From Paraburkholderia sp. BCC1884 (GTDB lineage: Bacteria > Pseudomonadota > Gammaproteobacteria > Burkholderiales > Burkholderiaceae), in assembly GCF_900996225.1 (NCBI RefSeq), contig NZ_CAAJGL010000033.1:110776-174775 (forward strand): DNA of 64,000 nucleotides. The letters are read 5' to 3'. The first letter of the stretch is position 1. Every line of letters starts with the position of its first letter. Below the pieces are notes generated by a model. That model ran no database searches and had not been told where the DNA came from. It saw nothing but the letters and a program-made list of their open reading frames with translations. This document shows positions 33,774 through 41,717 of the stretch, in pieces. The translations under genes were made by a program, and so were the position numbers.

Positions 33774-34232
33774 TTAAACCAGATCGGGGCTCATCGCGGC
33801 GAGCAGCACGGCCTGGTCGTCGCCCGCGCGCTCGCGGCTCGCGAGCCACCACACGCCGGCTTTCTTCACCGGCCAACTCGCCTGACTATTCCCGAGCAAT
33901 TGCGCGGCAACATGGCCGAGCGTCGGTTGATGGCCGACGATTACCACCGTCTGCGCGATGCCTTTGGGCCAGCCGGCGGCTTCGAGTACGTCGTGGGCGC
34001 TGGCGTTGGGCGCGAGTTCGCGCACCACGCGATATTGATCGCTCAGGGTTTCGGCCGTCTGGATGGTGCGCACCGCGGGACTTGCGAGCACCACGGCATC
34101 GTCGGGCAGACGGGTGCGCAGCCACTTGGCGACGTTCTGAGCCTGCTTGCGGCCCCGGGTGGTCAGTGCGCGAGCGAGATCGCTGCTGGCAAAATCTTCG
34201 GCTTCGGCGTGACGCCAGAGAATCAGGTCCAT
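33774..34232 (-). CDS. sixA: Phosphohistidine phosphatase SixA
   Basis: A 152-residue histidine phosphatase. The catalytic RHG-type motif is WRHAEA at residues 6-11 and the second His is in VIVGHQPTLG. In E. coli SixA dephosphorylates the phosphotransferase-system component NPr and was first described on ArcB. It is followed on the same strand by olsB after 189 bases. Length is typical. Confidence 0.93.
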   Translation of the reverse strand: MDLILWRHAEAEDFASSDLARALTTRGRKQAQNVAKWLRTRLPDDAVVLASPAVRTIQTAETLSDQYRVVRELAPNASAHDVLEAAGWPKGIAQTVVIVGHQPTLGHVAAQLLGNSQASWPVKKAGVWWLASRERAGDDQAVLLAAMSPDLV

Positions 34233-34305
34233 GCGTGTCTCCTTGACTTGGGTTGCGGCACGACTTCGGCGGCCGTCATGGTTTCAATTCGGCGCTAAAA
34301 AGCAA

Positions 34306-34336
34306 AAACCCGCGAAGCCGGAGGCAACGCGGGTTT
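34306..34336 (-). terminator. Intrinsic terminator of tRNA-Pro
   Basis: A 9-bp stem (AAACCCGCG at 34306-34314 with CGCGGGTTT at 34328-34336); leftward it continues into TTTTTGCTTTTT. It lies 15 bases beyond the tRNA 3' end. Confidence 0.85.
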
Positions 34337-34350
34337 CGTACTGCTTTTCG

Positions 34351-34427
34351 TGGTCGGAGCGAAAGGATTCGAACCTTCGACCCTCTGATCCCAAATCAGA
34401 TGCGCTACCAGGCTGCGCTACGCTCCG
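34351..34427 (-). tRNA. tRNA-Pro(TGG)
   Basis: A 77-base cloverleaf on the minus strand with encoded CCA. Acceptor CGGAGCG/CGCTCCG, anticodon stem TCTGA/TCAGA enclosing TTTGGGA, giving anticodon TGG (reads CCN, mainly CCA/CCG). T-loop TTCGAAT. Confidence 0.97.
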
Positions 34428-34438
34428 ACGAATCCGAG

Positions 34439-34468
34439 ATTCTACGTGGCATTGGGTGCCAGAGTCAA
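34439..34468 (-). promoter_or_regulatory. Promoter of tRNA-Pro
   Basis: Read leftward: TTGACT at 34468-34463, an 18-base spacer and TAGAAT at 34444-34439. The start point would be near 34432, just before the tRNA 5' end at 34427. Confidence 0.75.
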
Positions 34469-34563
34469 TCACGAATTGCGTCGAAGTGAAAAGCGGCGCC
34501 TGGTGGCGGATCAAAACGGATATCCGGGGCGAACGCGAAGGCGAAATTGCTCCGCCAGCACGG

Positions 34564-34722
34564 CTAGATGCGTCCCATCAGCAACAGCACGATCACGATG
34601 ATCAGCACGACGCCGACGAGCCCGGTCGGCCGGTAACCCCATCCGCTGCTGTACGGCCAGCTCGGCAAGGCGCCGATCAGCAGCAGGATGAGCAGAATTA
34701 GCAGTATGGTTCCGATGGTCAT
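34564..34722 (-). CDS. DUF3309 family small membrane protein
   Basis: A 52-residue protein with two very hydrophobic helices (residues 4-18 and 34-50) around a short Trp/Pro/Tyr loop (LPSWPYSSGWGYRPTG). This is the DUF3309 pattern; the family is unassigned and often stress-related by context. The ATG at 34722 has AGGGAG about 9 bases upstream. Confidence 0.85.
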   Translation of the reverse strand: MTIGTILLILLILLLIGALPSWPYSSGWGYRPTGLVGVVLIIVIVLLLMGRI

Positions 34723-34893
34723 TTGAATTCTCCCTGTCTGGCCCTCGGGGCAGAGGGGCCGTAGTCTGGTTGGTTCGGCGCATTCGCGCCGGGACGTTTT
34801 CGCGCGCGAGTTGCGCGTTCCATGCAACCGGAGACTCAGCAATCCATGTGCCTATCGGGCGTCGCCAGGGAGTCGCGGGAAGGGAGGTACGAG

Positions 34894-35073
34894 TTAGTGC
34901 CGGCGACGCATCCAGTGCGGTCGGTGCATCTGCTGGTGCGTCACCCAGTGGTGCAGCATGCCTTCGCCGTCGTGTTCGCGCCGGTAGGTTCTCGATTCGA
35001 AAATCGACAGGGCGAGCAGCACGAGCAGACCTATTGCGAGTCCGATCAGACCCGCGATCGTTTCAGCGTCCAT
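34894..35073 (-). CDS. Small single-helix membrane protein, unknown
   Basis: A 59-residue open frame with a clear GGAG ribosome binding site before the ATG at 35073. It has one membrane helix (about residues 5-23, AGLIGLAIGLLVLLALSIF) and a His/Arg-rich tail (MLHHWVTHQQMHRPHWMRRRH) that could bind metal or nucleic acid. I do not recognise the family. It neighbours the DUF3309 gene on the same strand. Confidence 0.7.
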   Translation of the reverse strand: MDAETIAGLIGLAIGLLVLLALSIFESRTYRREHDGEGMLHHWVTHQQMHRPHWMRRRH

Positions 35074-35256
35074 GGCAGTCTCCTATGACATGCGGCTGTG
35101 ACTTTATAGTAGGTCACGCGGTGCAAAACGGGAGGGTCGGCGTGCGCGCGGCGGCGTCGGGGCATGAGCTTTGCAGGTAGACTCCCGGCGTTCCCGGCTG
35201 GTGCTTACCGGCGCCAGGCGGCGAGCATTTCCTTCCGTTTCGAGAGACGACTGTCC

Positions 35257-35421
35257 ATGTTCCGAGTTCAGATGATTGCCTTGTTGTTCGCCGCCGGCCT
35301 TGCAGGTTGCGTCGATGGTTCGACGGTTCATCGCCCCGCGCCGCAAGACCCCGCCGATTACCACGGCGTGCCGACCGACACCCGTCCGCCCGCGATGACG
35401 CCCGCGCCGGTCGTGCCGTAA
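35257..35421 (+). CDS. Small lipoprotein, unknown
   Basis: A 54-residue protein with a lipoprotein signal: MFRVQMIALLFAAGLAGC, lipobox LAGC with Cys18. The mature part is only 37 residues and Pro/Asp/Thr-rich. The frame is open further upstream to 35164 but no start there yields a signal peptide. A second ATG at 35272 is also possible. It ends 6 bases before the convergent MATE stop. Confidence 0.65.
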   Translation: MFRVQMIALLFAAGLAGCVDGSTVHRPAPQDPADYHGVPTDTRPPAMTPAPVVP

Positions 35422-35427
35422 AGCGGA

Positions 35428-36810
35428 CTACGCAGTTGCCGCAGCGGGCCCCGCCATGCCGCTTACGAGGCCGGGTAAATAGCGCGCAAGCGTTACGCCG
35501 CGCAAGGCCATGAAAAGCAGCATGGCGGCCCACAGACCGTGGTTGCCGTAGAGCGCGAGCAAGGCCCACGAAGCAGCAACGAAGAGCACGAACGACACCG
35601 CCATCGCCAGCATCAATTCGCGCGTGCGGGTCGCGCCGATGAACACGCCGTCGAGCAGAAATCCCCATACGGAAATCACCGGCGAGAGCGCGGCCCAAGG
35701 CAGATACATTTCCGCTGTCGCGCGTACTGCGGGCTGGTCGGTCAACCCCTCGACGATCCACCTCCCAGCGCCCCAATAGATCAGCGAGAAGCCCAGCGCG
35801 CCGAGCGCGGACCACAGCGCCGTGACCTTGATCGCCTGCGAGAAGGCGTGCCGGTCGCGCGCGCCGATTGCGGCGCCGACGAGCGCTTCGGCGGCGTGCG
35901 CGAAGCCGTCGAGTCCGTAGGCCATGAACGTCTGAAAATTCAGCAGTAGCGCGTTCGCGGCGAGCGTGGCGTCGCCTTGCCGCGCGCCCAGATGAGCGAA
36001 CCAGCCGAACGAGCCAAGCAGGCACAGCGTGCGCACGAAGATGTCGCGATTGAGGACTACGAGGCGCCTGAGTGCCACGCCGTCGAGCAAGGCGGCACGG
36101 TTCAGCGCGGGCAGTCCGCGCGGCCGGTTGTACCAGAGCAGGGCGGCGCCGAGCACGAAGCCGAGCGTGTCGGCGGTGGCGGTCGCCGCGCCGATGCCCG
36201 CTACGCCCCAATCGAACCCATAAACGAACAGCAGCACCGCCACGATGTTGACGCTATTGATGAACACCTGCGACAGCAACGCGAGCCGCACCCGCTGCGT
36301 GCCGAGCAACCAGCCGAGTACGACGTAGTTGCCGAGCGCGAGTGGAGCCGCCCAGATGCGCGCATGACAATAGACGCGCGCATGACGCTGCACGGCTTCG
36401 CTGCCGCCGATGGCGCGCAATGCGCAATCGATCAGCGGCACCTGCAGCGCGAGCACCGCCGCGCCGATCGTGGCCGCGAGCAGCAGCGCGCGCACGATGT
36501 TATTGCGTAGTTCGACCTGATCGCCCGCACCGTGTGCTTGAGCGACCAGCCCCGTGGTGCCCATGCGCAGGAAGCCGAAGCCCCAGAACACGAAGTTGAA
36601 AAACAGGCCGCCGAGCGCCACGCCGCCGAGGTAGGACGCGCCCTCCAGATGGCCCGCGACGGCGGTGTCGACGGCGCCGAGTATCGGTTGGGTCAGATTG
36701 GCGAGGACGATGGGAAACGCCAGCGTCAGCACGCGCCGGTGCCAGTGCACGGGTAGCGCGGCGGCGGCCGTGGGCGTCTGCGTTTGGGCCGATTTGGTCG
36801 CCGTCTGCAT
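35428..36810 (-). CDS. MATE family efflux transporter (DinF-like)
   Basis: A 460-residue permease with about 12 helices in two homologous halves, each beginning with a helix pattern like LTLAFPIVLANLTQPILGAVDTAVAGHL. It belongs to the DinF subgroup of MATE cation antiporters, which export drugs or other organic cations in exchange for Na+ or H+. The start at ATG 36810 (MQTATKSA) avoids overlap with the upstream DUF2288 gene, which ends at 36834; an earlier start would overlap it. Confidence 0.9.
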   Translation of the reverse strand: MQTATKSAQTQTPTAAAALPVHWHRRVLTLAFPIVLANLTQPILGAVDTAVAGHLEGASYLGGVALGGLFFNFVFWGFGFLRMGTTGLVAQAHGAGDQVELRNNIVRALLLAATIGAAVLALQVPLIDCALRAIGGSEAVQRHARVYCHARIWAAPLALGNYVVLGWLLGTQRVRLALLSQVFINSVNIVAVLLFVYGFDWGVAGIGAATATADTLGFVLGAALLWYNRPRGLPALNRAALLDGVALRRLVVLNRDIFVRTLCLLGSFGWFAHLGARQGDATLAANALLLNFQTFMAYGLDGFAHAAEALVGAAIGARDRHAFSQAIKVTALWSALGALGFSLIYWGAGRWIVEGLTDQPAVRATAEMYLPWAALSPVISVWGFLLDGVFIGATRTRELMLAMAVSFVLFVAASWALLALYGNHGLWAAMLLFMALRGVTLARYLPGLVSGMAGPAAATA

Positions 36811-36833
36811 CTGACCGTCGTGTGCGGCGTCGT

Positions 36834-37142
36834 TCAACTGCGTTCCTGCACGCACACCCACGGCGACACGACCACAGCCCACAGGTCGGGGTCGCGCGCG
36901 GCATAGTCGGCGGCGGTTTCAGCCTGCACGCGCTCGACGAGACCGGCGGACAACCACTGTGTGACCTGGGTGGTGTCGTCGCCGGCGATCGCCTCCGCGA
37001 CGCTCACCAGATCGAGATCGCGTGCGACGCGCAGCAGGATGCCGCGCGCAAAAAAGCGTTCCAGCTCGCCCCAGCCGATCTTGGCGGTTTCAGCGAGCAG
37101 CGTGGCGTACAGCGGGCTTTGGGGGGCGTCGTTGGAAGTCAT
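36834..37142 (-). CDS. DUF2288 domain protein
   Basis: A 102-residue cytosolic protein. Conserved family segments are KIGWGELERFFARGILL and LDLVSVAEAIAGDD with a C-terminal DLWAVVVSPWVCVQE. Function unknown. It lies 23 bases upstream of the MATE gene on the same strand and probably shares its transcript. Confidence 0.85.
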   Translation of the reverse strand: MTSNDAPQSPLYATLLAETAKIGWGELERFFARGILLRVARDLDLVSVAEAIAGDDTTQVTQWLSAGLVERVQAETAADYAARDPDLWAVVVSPWVCVQERS

Positions 37143-37251
37143 CGTAAGCGTGTTTTGAGGGGGTCGTTACTATAAACCATCGGTGTGGGCCGCCAGGGCG
37201 GCGCGCCTTCCGGTAGGCTTTGGGTCTTTCGAAAAATCATTCTGAACCTTC

Positions 37252-37998
37252 ATGTCACAGGATTCAACGGCGCCGGCCCCGGGCCCGGTCAACGCTGCAA
37301 ACGCCACGGCTCATGGCGTGAGCGAACTCACTCTCACGCGTGCCGACGTGGAGCGTCTCATCGCGGCAAGCCTCGCCGATAACCGGCAGCCGCTTCATTT
37401 CACCGACTGCGACTTCGAAGGCGCCGATCTGTCGCGGCTCGATCTGCGCGGCGCCGAATTTCATCGCTGCACGATCGCCGAGACCTCGTTTTTCGGCGCG
37501 GCGCTTTCGCATACCCGGTGGGTTCGCTGTCGGGGCCGCGAAGCGGATTTCGCGTCGGCGGATCTGGTCGATGCCGCGTTCCAGTCGAGCGATCTGAACA
37601 ACACGAGTTGGCGGCGCGCCAAACTCGCCTCGGCGTCGTTTCGCGGCTGCAAGCTCACGGGCGCCAATTTCGAAGCCTGCACGTCGCTCGGCCTGAGCTT
37701 CGTCGAAACGCTGCTGGTCGGCGCGCACTTGCGCGGCTTGTCGTTTCGCAAGGCGACGCTGGAGCAACTGGATTTCTCCGATGCCGACCTTGCCGGCGTC
37801 GATTTCCGGGAGGCAATCTTCGACGGTGGGAGTCTGAAGGACGCGAATCTGAAGGGCGCCCGCTTCGATGGCGCGGACTTGCGCGAGGCCGATCTGAGCG
37901 GCGTGCGGCTGGTCGACGCGGCGCTTTTCAAAGGTGCGACGATCTCGCATCAACAGGCCGCGGTACTGGTCACCGAACTGGGATTGCGTGTGATGTAA
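37252..37998 (+). CDS. Pentapeptide-repeat protein
   Basis: A 248-residue protein. After an N-terminal 45-residue region it consists of A(D/N)LXX-type pentapeptides from about residue 50 to 225 (for example CDFEGADLSRLDLRGAEF, DANLKGARFDGADLREADLSG), which fold into a right-handed quadrilateral beta-helix. Some members mimic DNA and protect gyrase; many have no known role. The second and third turns contain Cys, His and Trp, making the repeat less regular there. No partner gene is obvious. Confidence 0.9.
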   Translation: MSQDSTAPAPGPVNAANATAHGVSELTLTRADVERLIAASLADNRQPLHFTDCDFEGADLSRLDLRGAEFHRCTIAETSFFGAALSHTRWVRCRGREADFASADLVDAAFQSSDLNNTSWRRAKLASASFRGCKLTGANFEACTSLGLSFVETLLVGAHLRGLSFRKATLEQLDFSDADLAGVDFREAIFDGGSLKDANLKGARFDGADLREADLSGVRLVDAALFKGATISHQQAAVLVTELGLRVM

Positions 37999-38494
37999 GG
38001 CGCTATGTCGGGGCGTCGAACCGGGCAATTCGACGCTATTCTTATGGCCGCCAATCGTGCGGCCCGCGAACCATATCAGCCAATCAGTTGAATCGATAAT
38101 GCGGGCGATTTTCCGGGCGGGCTTTTGTCGGCAGAATGCGGTATTAACTGTTTTTTCGCTATTCGCGAATTTCTGGTGAGGAGATTTGCGGTTTATCGTG
38201 TTGCGTGATTTGAATTAATATTGCTTCAAGGTGCGTTGGCGCACTAAAGCTGGATTGCCGATAAATCGTCCGGTATAGGCTGATTTAAATAGCGGATATC
38301 GGCCAGCGTTCTTTCCTCAGGGGTTTGCGCGCCATTCGTGTAGATCGTGGATAGATGCGGTCTGGCGGCCAGGACGGGTTTTTTCATTCATCCCTGTAAC
38401 GGTATTTTCTGTCCGCCATCAAGGCGCTTTTGGCCAGTTTAAATCCGTCAGTTTCGGTTCACGTAACGCGGAATCGGTACGCCGAGTCACATTG
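37999..38494. other. AT-richer gene-free region
   Basis: About 500 bases with clearly lower GC than the flanks, including runs such as TTTGAATTAATATTGC. I find no convincing coding frame. A weak CTGG/CCAG hairpin followed by T6 lies near 38361-38382. The region may hold promoters for the RNA candidate that follows. Confidence 0.4.
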
Positions 38495-38621
38495 CAAGTG
38501 CAATTAAGCGATTGCACTTGTAAATAGGGGTTGTTAAATTTCGTTCTGGCGCATGGTGAACCGGTCCTTTGCCGATATGCGCCGAACCCCCGTTAGCCCG
38601 GCCTCGTGCCGGGCTTTTTTT
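38495..38621 (+). ncRNA. Candidate structured small RNA with intrinsic terminator
   Basis: Three consecutive hairpins: CAAGTGCAAT/ATTGCACTTG (38495-38504 with 38511-38520, perfect), GGCGCAT/ATGCGCC (38548-38554 with 38577-38583) and AGCCCGGC/GCCGGGCT (38595-38602 with 38608-38615) followed by T6. The last is a strong intrinsic terminator, yet no upstream gene on this strand needs it. A possible TTGCAC-17-TAAATT promoter (38512-38540) would start a transcript of about 75 bases at the second hairpin. It could instead be a leader of the small gene at 38671. Confidence 0.4.
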
Positions 38622-38670
38622 CTGTCCGGCTTTTGCCCGATTCATGACGGCTTCACACGCGCCGCTCATC

Positions 38671-38808
38671 ATGGAAAATTACATTTCCTTTCATCCGGCC
38701 ATGACCTGGTTAATCATATTTCTGGTGATCTGGCCGGTCGCGCTCGCGGTGCTGTTTGCTTTCGCGGTGCGTATCGATCCGCGCTCGGGACGCTTGCGCC
38801 GACGCTAG
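38671..38808 (+). CDS. Small membrane protein, unknown
   Basis: A 45-residue frame (from ATG 38671) with one long hydrophobic helix (MTWLIIFLVIWPVALAVLFAF) and a basic end (RIDPRSGRLRRR). An in-frame ATG at 38644 would add nine residues. No ribosome binding site is evident, and the longest version of the frame would start inside the preceding hairpins, so the shorter form is chosen. Not recognised. Confidence 0.45.
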   Translation: MENYISFHPAMTWLIIFLVIWPVALAVLFAFAVRIDPRSGRLRRR

Positions 38809-38846
38809 CCCATGCGACGCCGCGAATCGCGGAAAGGCAGGCAGGG

Positions 38847-39173
38847 TTATTGTTTGCAGCGGACCACCATCGAGCGGTTCTTCACATTGGCACCGAAGAT
38901 GCCGCCGACCGTGCCGCCCGAGGTCGCGCCATTGTCGACGTCTTTCGACACCACGTCGTAGCCGTAGTTGCCGCAGACTTCGCCCGCGCGTTTGTAGCAT
39001 TCAGCCCAGCTGGAACTCGCGTCGCTGCCGCTGCAGTTGATTGCGAAGCCGGTATCTCCGCTTGGCAGGTAGGTCATCTGGGTGGTGCTCGAGCAGCCGC
39101 TCAGGCCGCCGAGCGTCAGCAGGCCAAGACCGATCGCCACGGCGGTGGCGACGGACGCACATGCGCTCTTCAT
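38847..39173 (-). CDS. Lipoprotein, unknown
   Basis: A 108-residue lipoprotein: signal ending LGGLSGC (lipobox LSGC, Cys27). The mature domain has four Cys (in INCSGS, WAECYKRAGEVCGNYGYDVV and MVVRCKQ), probably forming disulfides in the periplasm. The pattern C...W..CY..A...C...GY occurs in several unassigned proteobacterial lipoproteins. It converges with the small membrane gene on its left. Confidence 0.8.
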   Translation of the reverse strand: MKSACASVATAVAIGLGLLTLGGLSGCSSTTQMTYLPSGDTGFAINCSGSDASSSWAECYKRAGEVCGNYGYDVVSKDVDNGATSGGTVGGIFGANVKNRSMVVRCKQ

Positions 39174-39315
39174 TTCAAATTCCTTTCAGATATCGGAGTA
39201 AGACGTGGCGCGTAGCCACGTCGCGTATCGAATGGAGCCTTTTATAGCACGCTGGGTTCCCCGAGCGCGGTTGCACGGCGCGTGCCTGGCGGCGGCACGC
39301 GGCTCCAATCGTTGT

Positions 39316-40008
39316 CTAGCGTGGCGGGAGCGCCCGCGACGGGTCGATCGAGCGGCCCTGATAGCGCAGTTCGAAGTGCAGCATGACCCGGTCGGTGTCG
39401 GTGTCGCCCATTTCGGCAATCTTCTCGCCGCGGCTGACCGTTTGGCCTTCCTTCACCAGCAGCGCGCGGTTGTGCGCGTAGGCGGTCAGATATTCCGAGT
39501 TGTGCTTGAGGATCAGCAGGTTGCCGTAACCGCGCAAGCCGTTGCCCGCATACACGACCGTGCCGGGCGCCGCCGCCAGCACCGGCGTGCCGGCTGCCGC
39601 CGAAATGTCGATGCCTTTGGAGTTGGCGCCGTCGAAGCGGCGGATGACCGTGCCGTCCGCGGGCCAGATCAGTGAAATGCTCGAAGCGGGCGCAGCGGAC
39701 GGCGCGCTCTCGGCCGGCGCCGCACGCGGTGTCGCCGAAGCGCTTGCGCCGCCACCACTGCTTCGCACGGCGCCGCTCGTCGATGCGCCGCCCGGCGGAA
39801 CGACGCGCAGCACCTGGCCGACCTCGATGGCGTCCGGATTGGCCAGATTGTTCCAGCGCACGATGCTGGGCACGGATTGCCGGCTGCTGCGCGCGATCTT
39901 CGACAGCGTATCGCCCCGTTCGACCCGGTAAAAGCCTGGCGCCACCGGCGCCGACCCGCACGCGGCGAGCAGAGCCAGCAACGACGCGCAGGCGAGTCGT
40001 TTCATCAT
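39316..40008 (-). CDS. NlpD/EnvC-like LysM and LytM lipoprotein
   Basis: A 230-residue lipoprotein (signal MMKRLACASLLALLAAC, Cys about residue 17). A LysM domain (YRVERGDTLSKIARSS ... PDAIEVGQVLRVVPP) binds peptidoglycan, an Ala/Ser/Pro linker follows, then a LytM/M23 domain. The catalytic His-x-x-x-Asp is degenerate (SKGIDIS, no His) though HFELR remains, the pattern of NlpD/EnvC-type activators of amidases rather than peptidases. It therefore probably helps daughter-cell separation. It is not next to rpoS here, so it is likely a paralogue of the main NlpD. Confidence 0.85.
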   Translation of the reverse strand: MMKRLACASLLALLAACGSAPVAPGFYRVERGDTLSKIARSSRQSVPSIVRWNNLANPDAIEVGQVLRVVPPGGASTSGAVRSSGGGASASATPRAAPAESAPSAAPASSISLIWPADGTVIRRFDGANSKGIDISAAAGTPVLAAAPGTVVYAGNGLRGYGNLLILKHNSEYLTAYAHNRALLVKEGQTVSRGEKIAEMGDTDTDRVMLHFELRYQGRSIDPSRALPPR

Positions 40009-40246
40009 TCTTGTTGTTCCCCGCATGGGACCTCGCAAAGCGCTGCCGCGCGCCGATCCCGATCACGCGGCAGGTGGATGCAAAGCGTCCGATTCTAACG
40101 GTTTTGCGCTGCGGCACCCGAAATGTGGGTAGCCGAAGCACTTCGTGCGGCGCGCGACGCGACCGGAAGCCGCCTGGCTGCGCTGTCTGCCCGGAGCGCG
40201 TCCAAGGCTTTCCGGGACCGCGAACGGCTCCCTGAAAAGCCTCCGC

Positions 40247-41155
40247 TCAGGCTGGTTTGCCGACGCTGATGCGCAGCGTCGCCGTTTCGGTTTGACCCGC
40301 TTCGAGCCAGCGCAAACCCCGGTCGTTGTGAATCGCGTCCGGCAAACCGAGCCAGGGCTCGACGCAATAGAAGTCCGATCCGGCCGCTTCGGTCCACGTC
40401 GTCACGGCATACCAGGGCACCGAGCCGGGCCGTTGGAGGTCGATCGTGATCACACGGTTCAGGCCGGGCGCCGTCAGTCGCACCGGTTGATCCGGCGCAC
40501 CGACGAGGCAATGGAAGCGGTCGAGGATGCGCGCCTCGTCGAGCGTATAGCGCGGCGCGCCGGGTTCGCCCGGGCTGATCGAGCCGTCTTCCTGCTGGTA
40601 GCAGCGTTCGGTTTTCGGCAAGTCCAGCGTGGATTCGCCGCGCTGCGTATGCGGCAGCGTGAAGTAGAAGTGATGGCCGGCGTAGTAGGGCAGTCGCGTG
40701 TCGCCCGTGTTGGTGGTCGTGAGGCTGACGTCCAGCGTGTGCGCGTCGACCAGCGTATAGGTCGCTTCGAAGCGGAAGCCGAACGGGTAGCCGGCGCGGG
40801 TCGCATCGCTGTCGGTCAGGACCATGCGCAGGCCGGCGCCGTCCGTGTCGGCGTGGGCGTCGAAGGGCAGATCGCGGGCGAAGCCGTGCATCGGCAGTTC
40901 GCGAACCGTGCCTGCGGCGTCGCGCCAGTAGCCGATCTTGCCGTCCACGCGGTGTCGGCCGAGAAACGGAAACAGCAGCGGATTGCCGCCGCGAACGCGT
41001 GCCGGCTGGCTCCAGTCGGCGTGCTCGGGCCAATGGATCACCTCTTCGCCGTCGATGATCCACGACATCAGGCGGCCGCCCGCTTGCGGCGCGAAACGGA
41101 GCACGGAGGTGTCCTGGGCAATCTCGAGAATGTCCGGTTGCTGGGAAAGAGGCAT
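40247..41155 (-). CDS. Aldose 1-epimerase family protein (hexose mutarotase)
   Basis: A 302-residue protein of the galactose mutarotase fold. Seen: GGRLMSWIIDGEEVIHWP, GGNPLLFPFLGRHR, PMHGFARDLPF (His of the active site) and YAGHHFYFTLP (second His), with Glu in VEPWLGLPDAIH. The layout resembles YeaD-type glucose-6-phosphate 1-epimerases and bacterial mutarotase-like enzymes; the exact sugar is not determinable. It stands alone. Confidence 0.88.
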   Translation of the reverse strand: MPLSQQPDILEIAQDTSVLRFAPQAGGRLMSWIIDGEEVIHWPEHADWSQPARVRGGNPLLFPFLGRHRVDGKIGYWRDAAGTVRELPMHGFARDLPFDAHADTDGAGLRMVLTDSDATRAGYPFGFRFEATYTLVDAHTLDVSLTTTNTGDTRLPYYAGHHFYFTLPHTQRGESTLDLPKTERCYQQEDGSISPGEPGAPRYTLDEARILDRFHCLVGAPDQPVRLTAPGLNRVITIDLQRPGSVPWYAVTTWTEAAGSDFYCVEPWLGLPDAIHNDRGLRWLEAGQTETATLRISVGKPA

Positions 41156-41326
41156 GGTCGGTGGGCTGAAAAAGTAGGGGTGGAAGACGCCGATTCTGCG
41201 CTGCTTTGCGCTACGGGGAAACCCTTCTGGGGAAATTGCGGGTGTCGCACGTCCGTGCTCTTTGCCGATAATGGCCTCGACTGCCCGGTAACTTCGACGA
41301 CCGGGCGAGACTGCTCCGGAGGCTTC

Positions 41327-41413
41327 ATGGATCTCGCAATGGCAATGGGTGTGGCGTTGTTCGGCATGTTTGCGGCAAGCACGGTCTACTTTTTTTACAA
41401 GCTCGAGGGCTGA
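41327..41413 (+). CDS. 28-residue membrane peptide
   Basis: ATG at 41327 preceded by a strong GGAGG at 41318-41322 (4-base gap) and ending TGA at 41411-41413. The peptide is one membrane helix (AMGVALFGMFAASTVYFFY) ending KLEG. It resembles in size the small subunits of respiratory or transport complexes (CydX, KdpF class) but has no sequence match I recognise, and no partner gene is adjacent. An intrinsic terminator lies 98 bases downstream. Confidence 0.55.
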   Translation: MDLAMAMGVALFGMFAASTVYFFYKLEG

Positions 41414-41510
41414 TCCGTACGCTTCGCTTCAGGTCTTGCAGGTTGCCGCCTGCCGGTAGCGCGTGACGTCGACGCGTATGACCTGACGCTTCAAGGAATC
41501 GCTCAGAACG

Positions 41511-41543
41511 CGGGCTGTCCGTCATGGCAGCCCGTTTCTTTTT
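41511..41543 (+). terminator. Intrinsic terminator before uppP
   Basis: A 7-bp stem (CGGGCTG at 41511-41517 with CAGCCCG at 41528-41534) followed by TTTCTTTTT. It would end the transcript of the 28-residue peptide gene. Confidence 0.75.
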
Positions 41544-41717
41544 CTGCGGCGTAACAACGGTTTCCAGTTGTGACGCAGCGCATCAATATTTCCCCGAATG
41601 CGGTGCAAACGCTTGGCGCTGACATTCCAGCCAGGCATAATCGGTGCGCTTTTGCTGCGCCCGTTTTTCCTTCCGTGGCGCGCTGTTCCCCGACATTTTC
41701 CTTACAAGGACCGCCGC

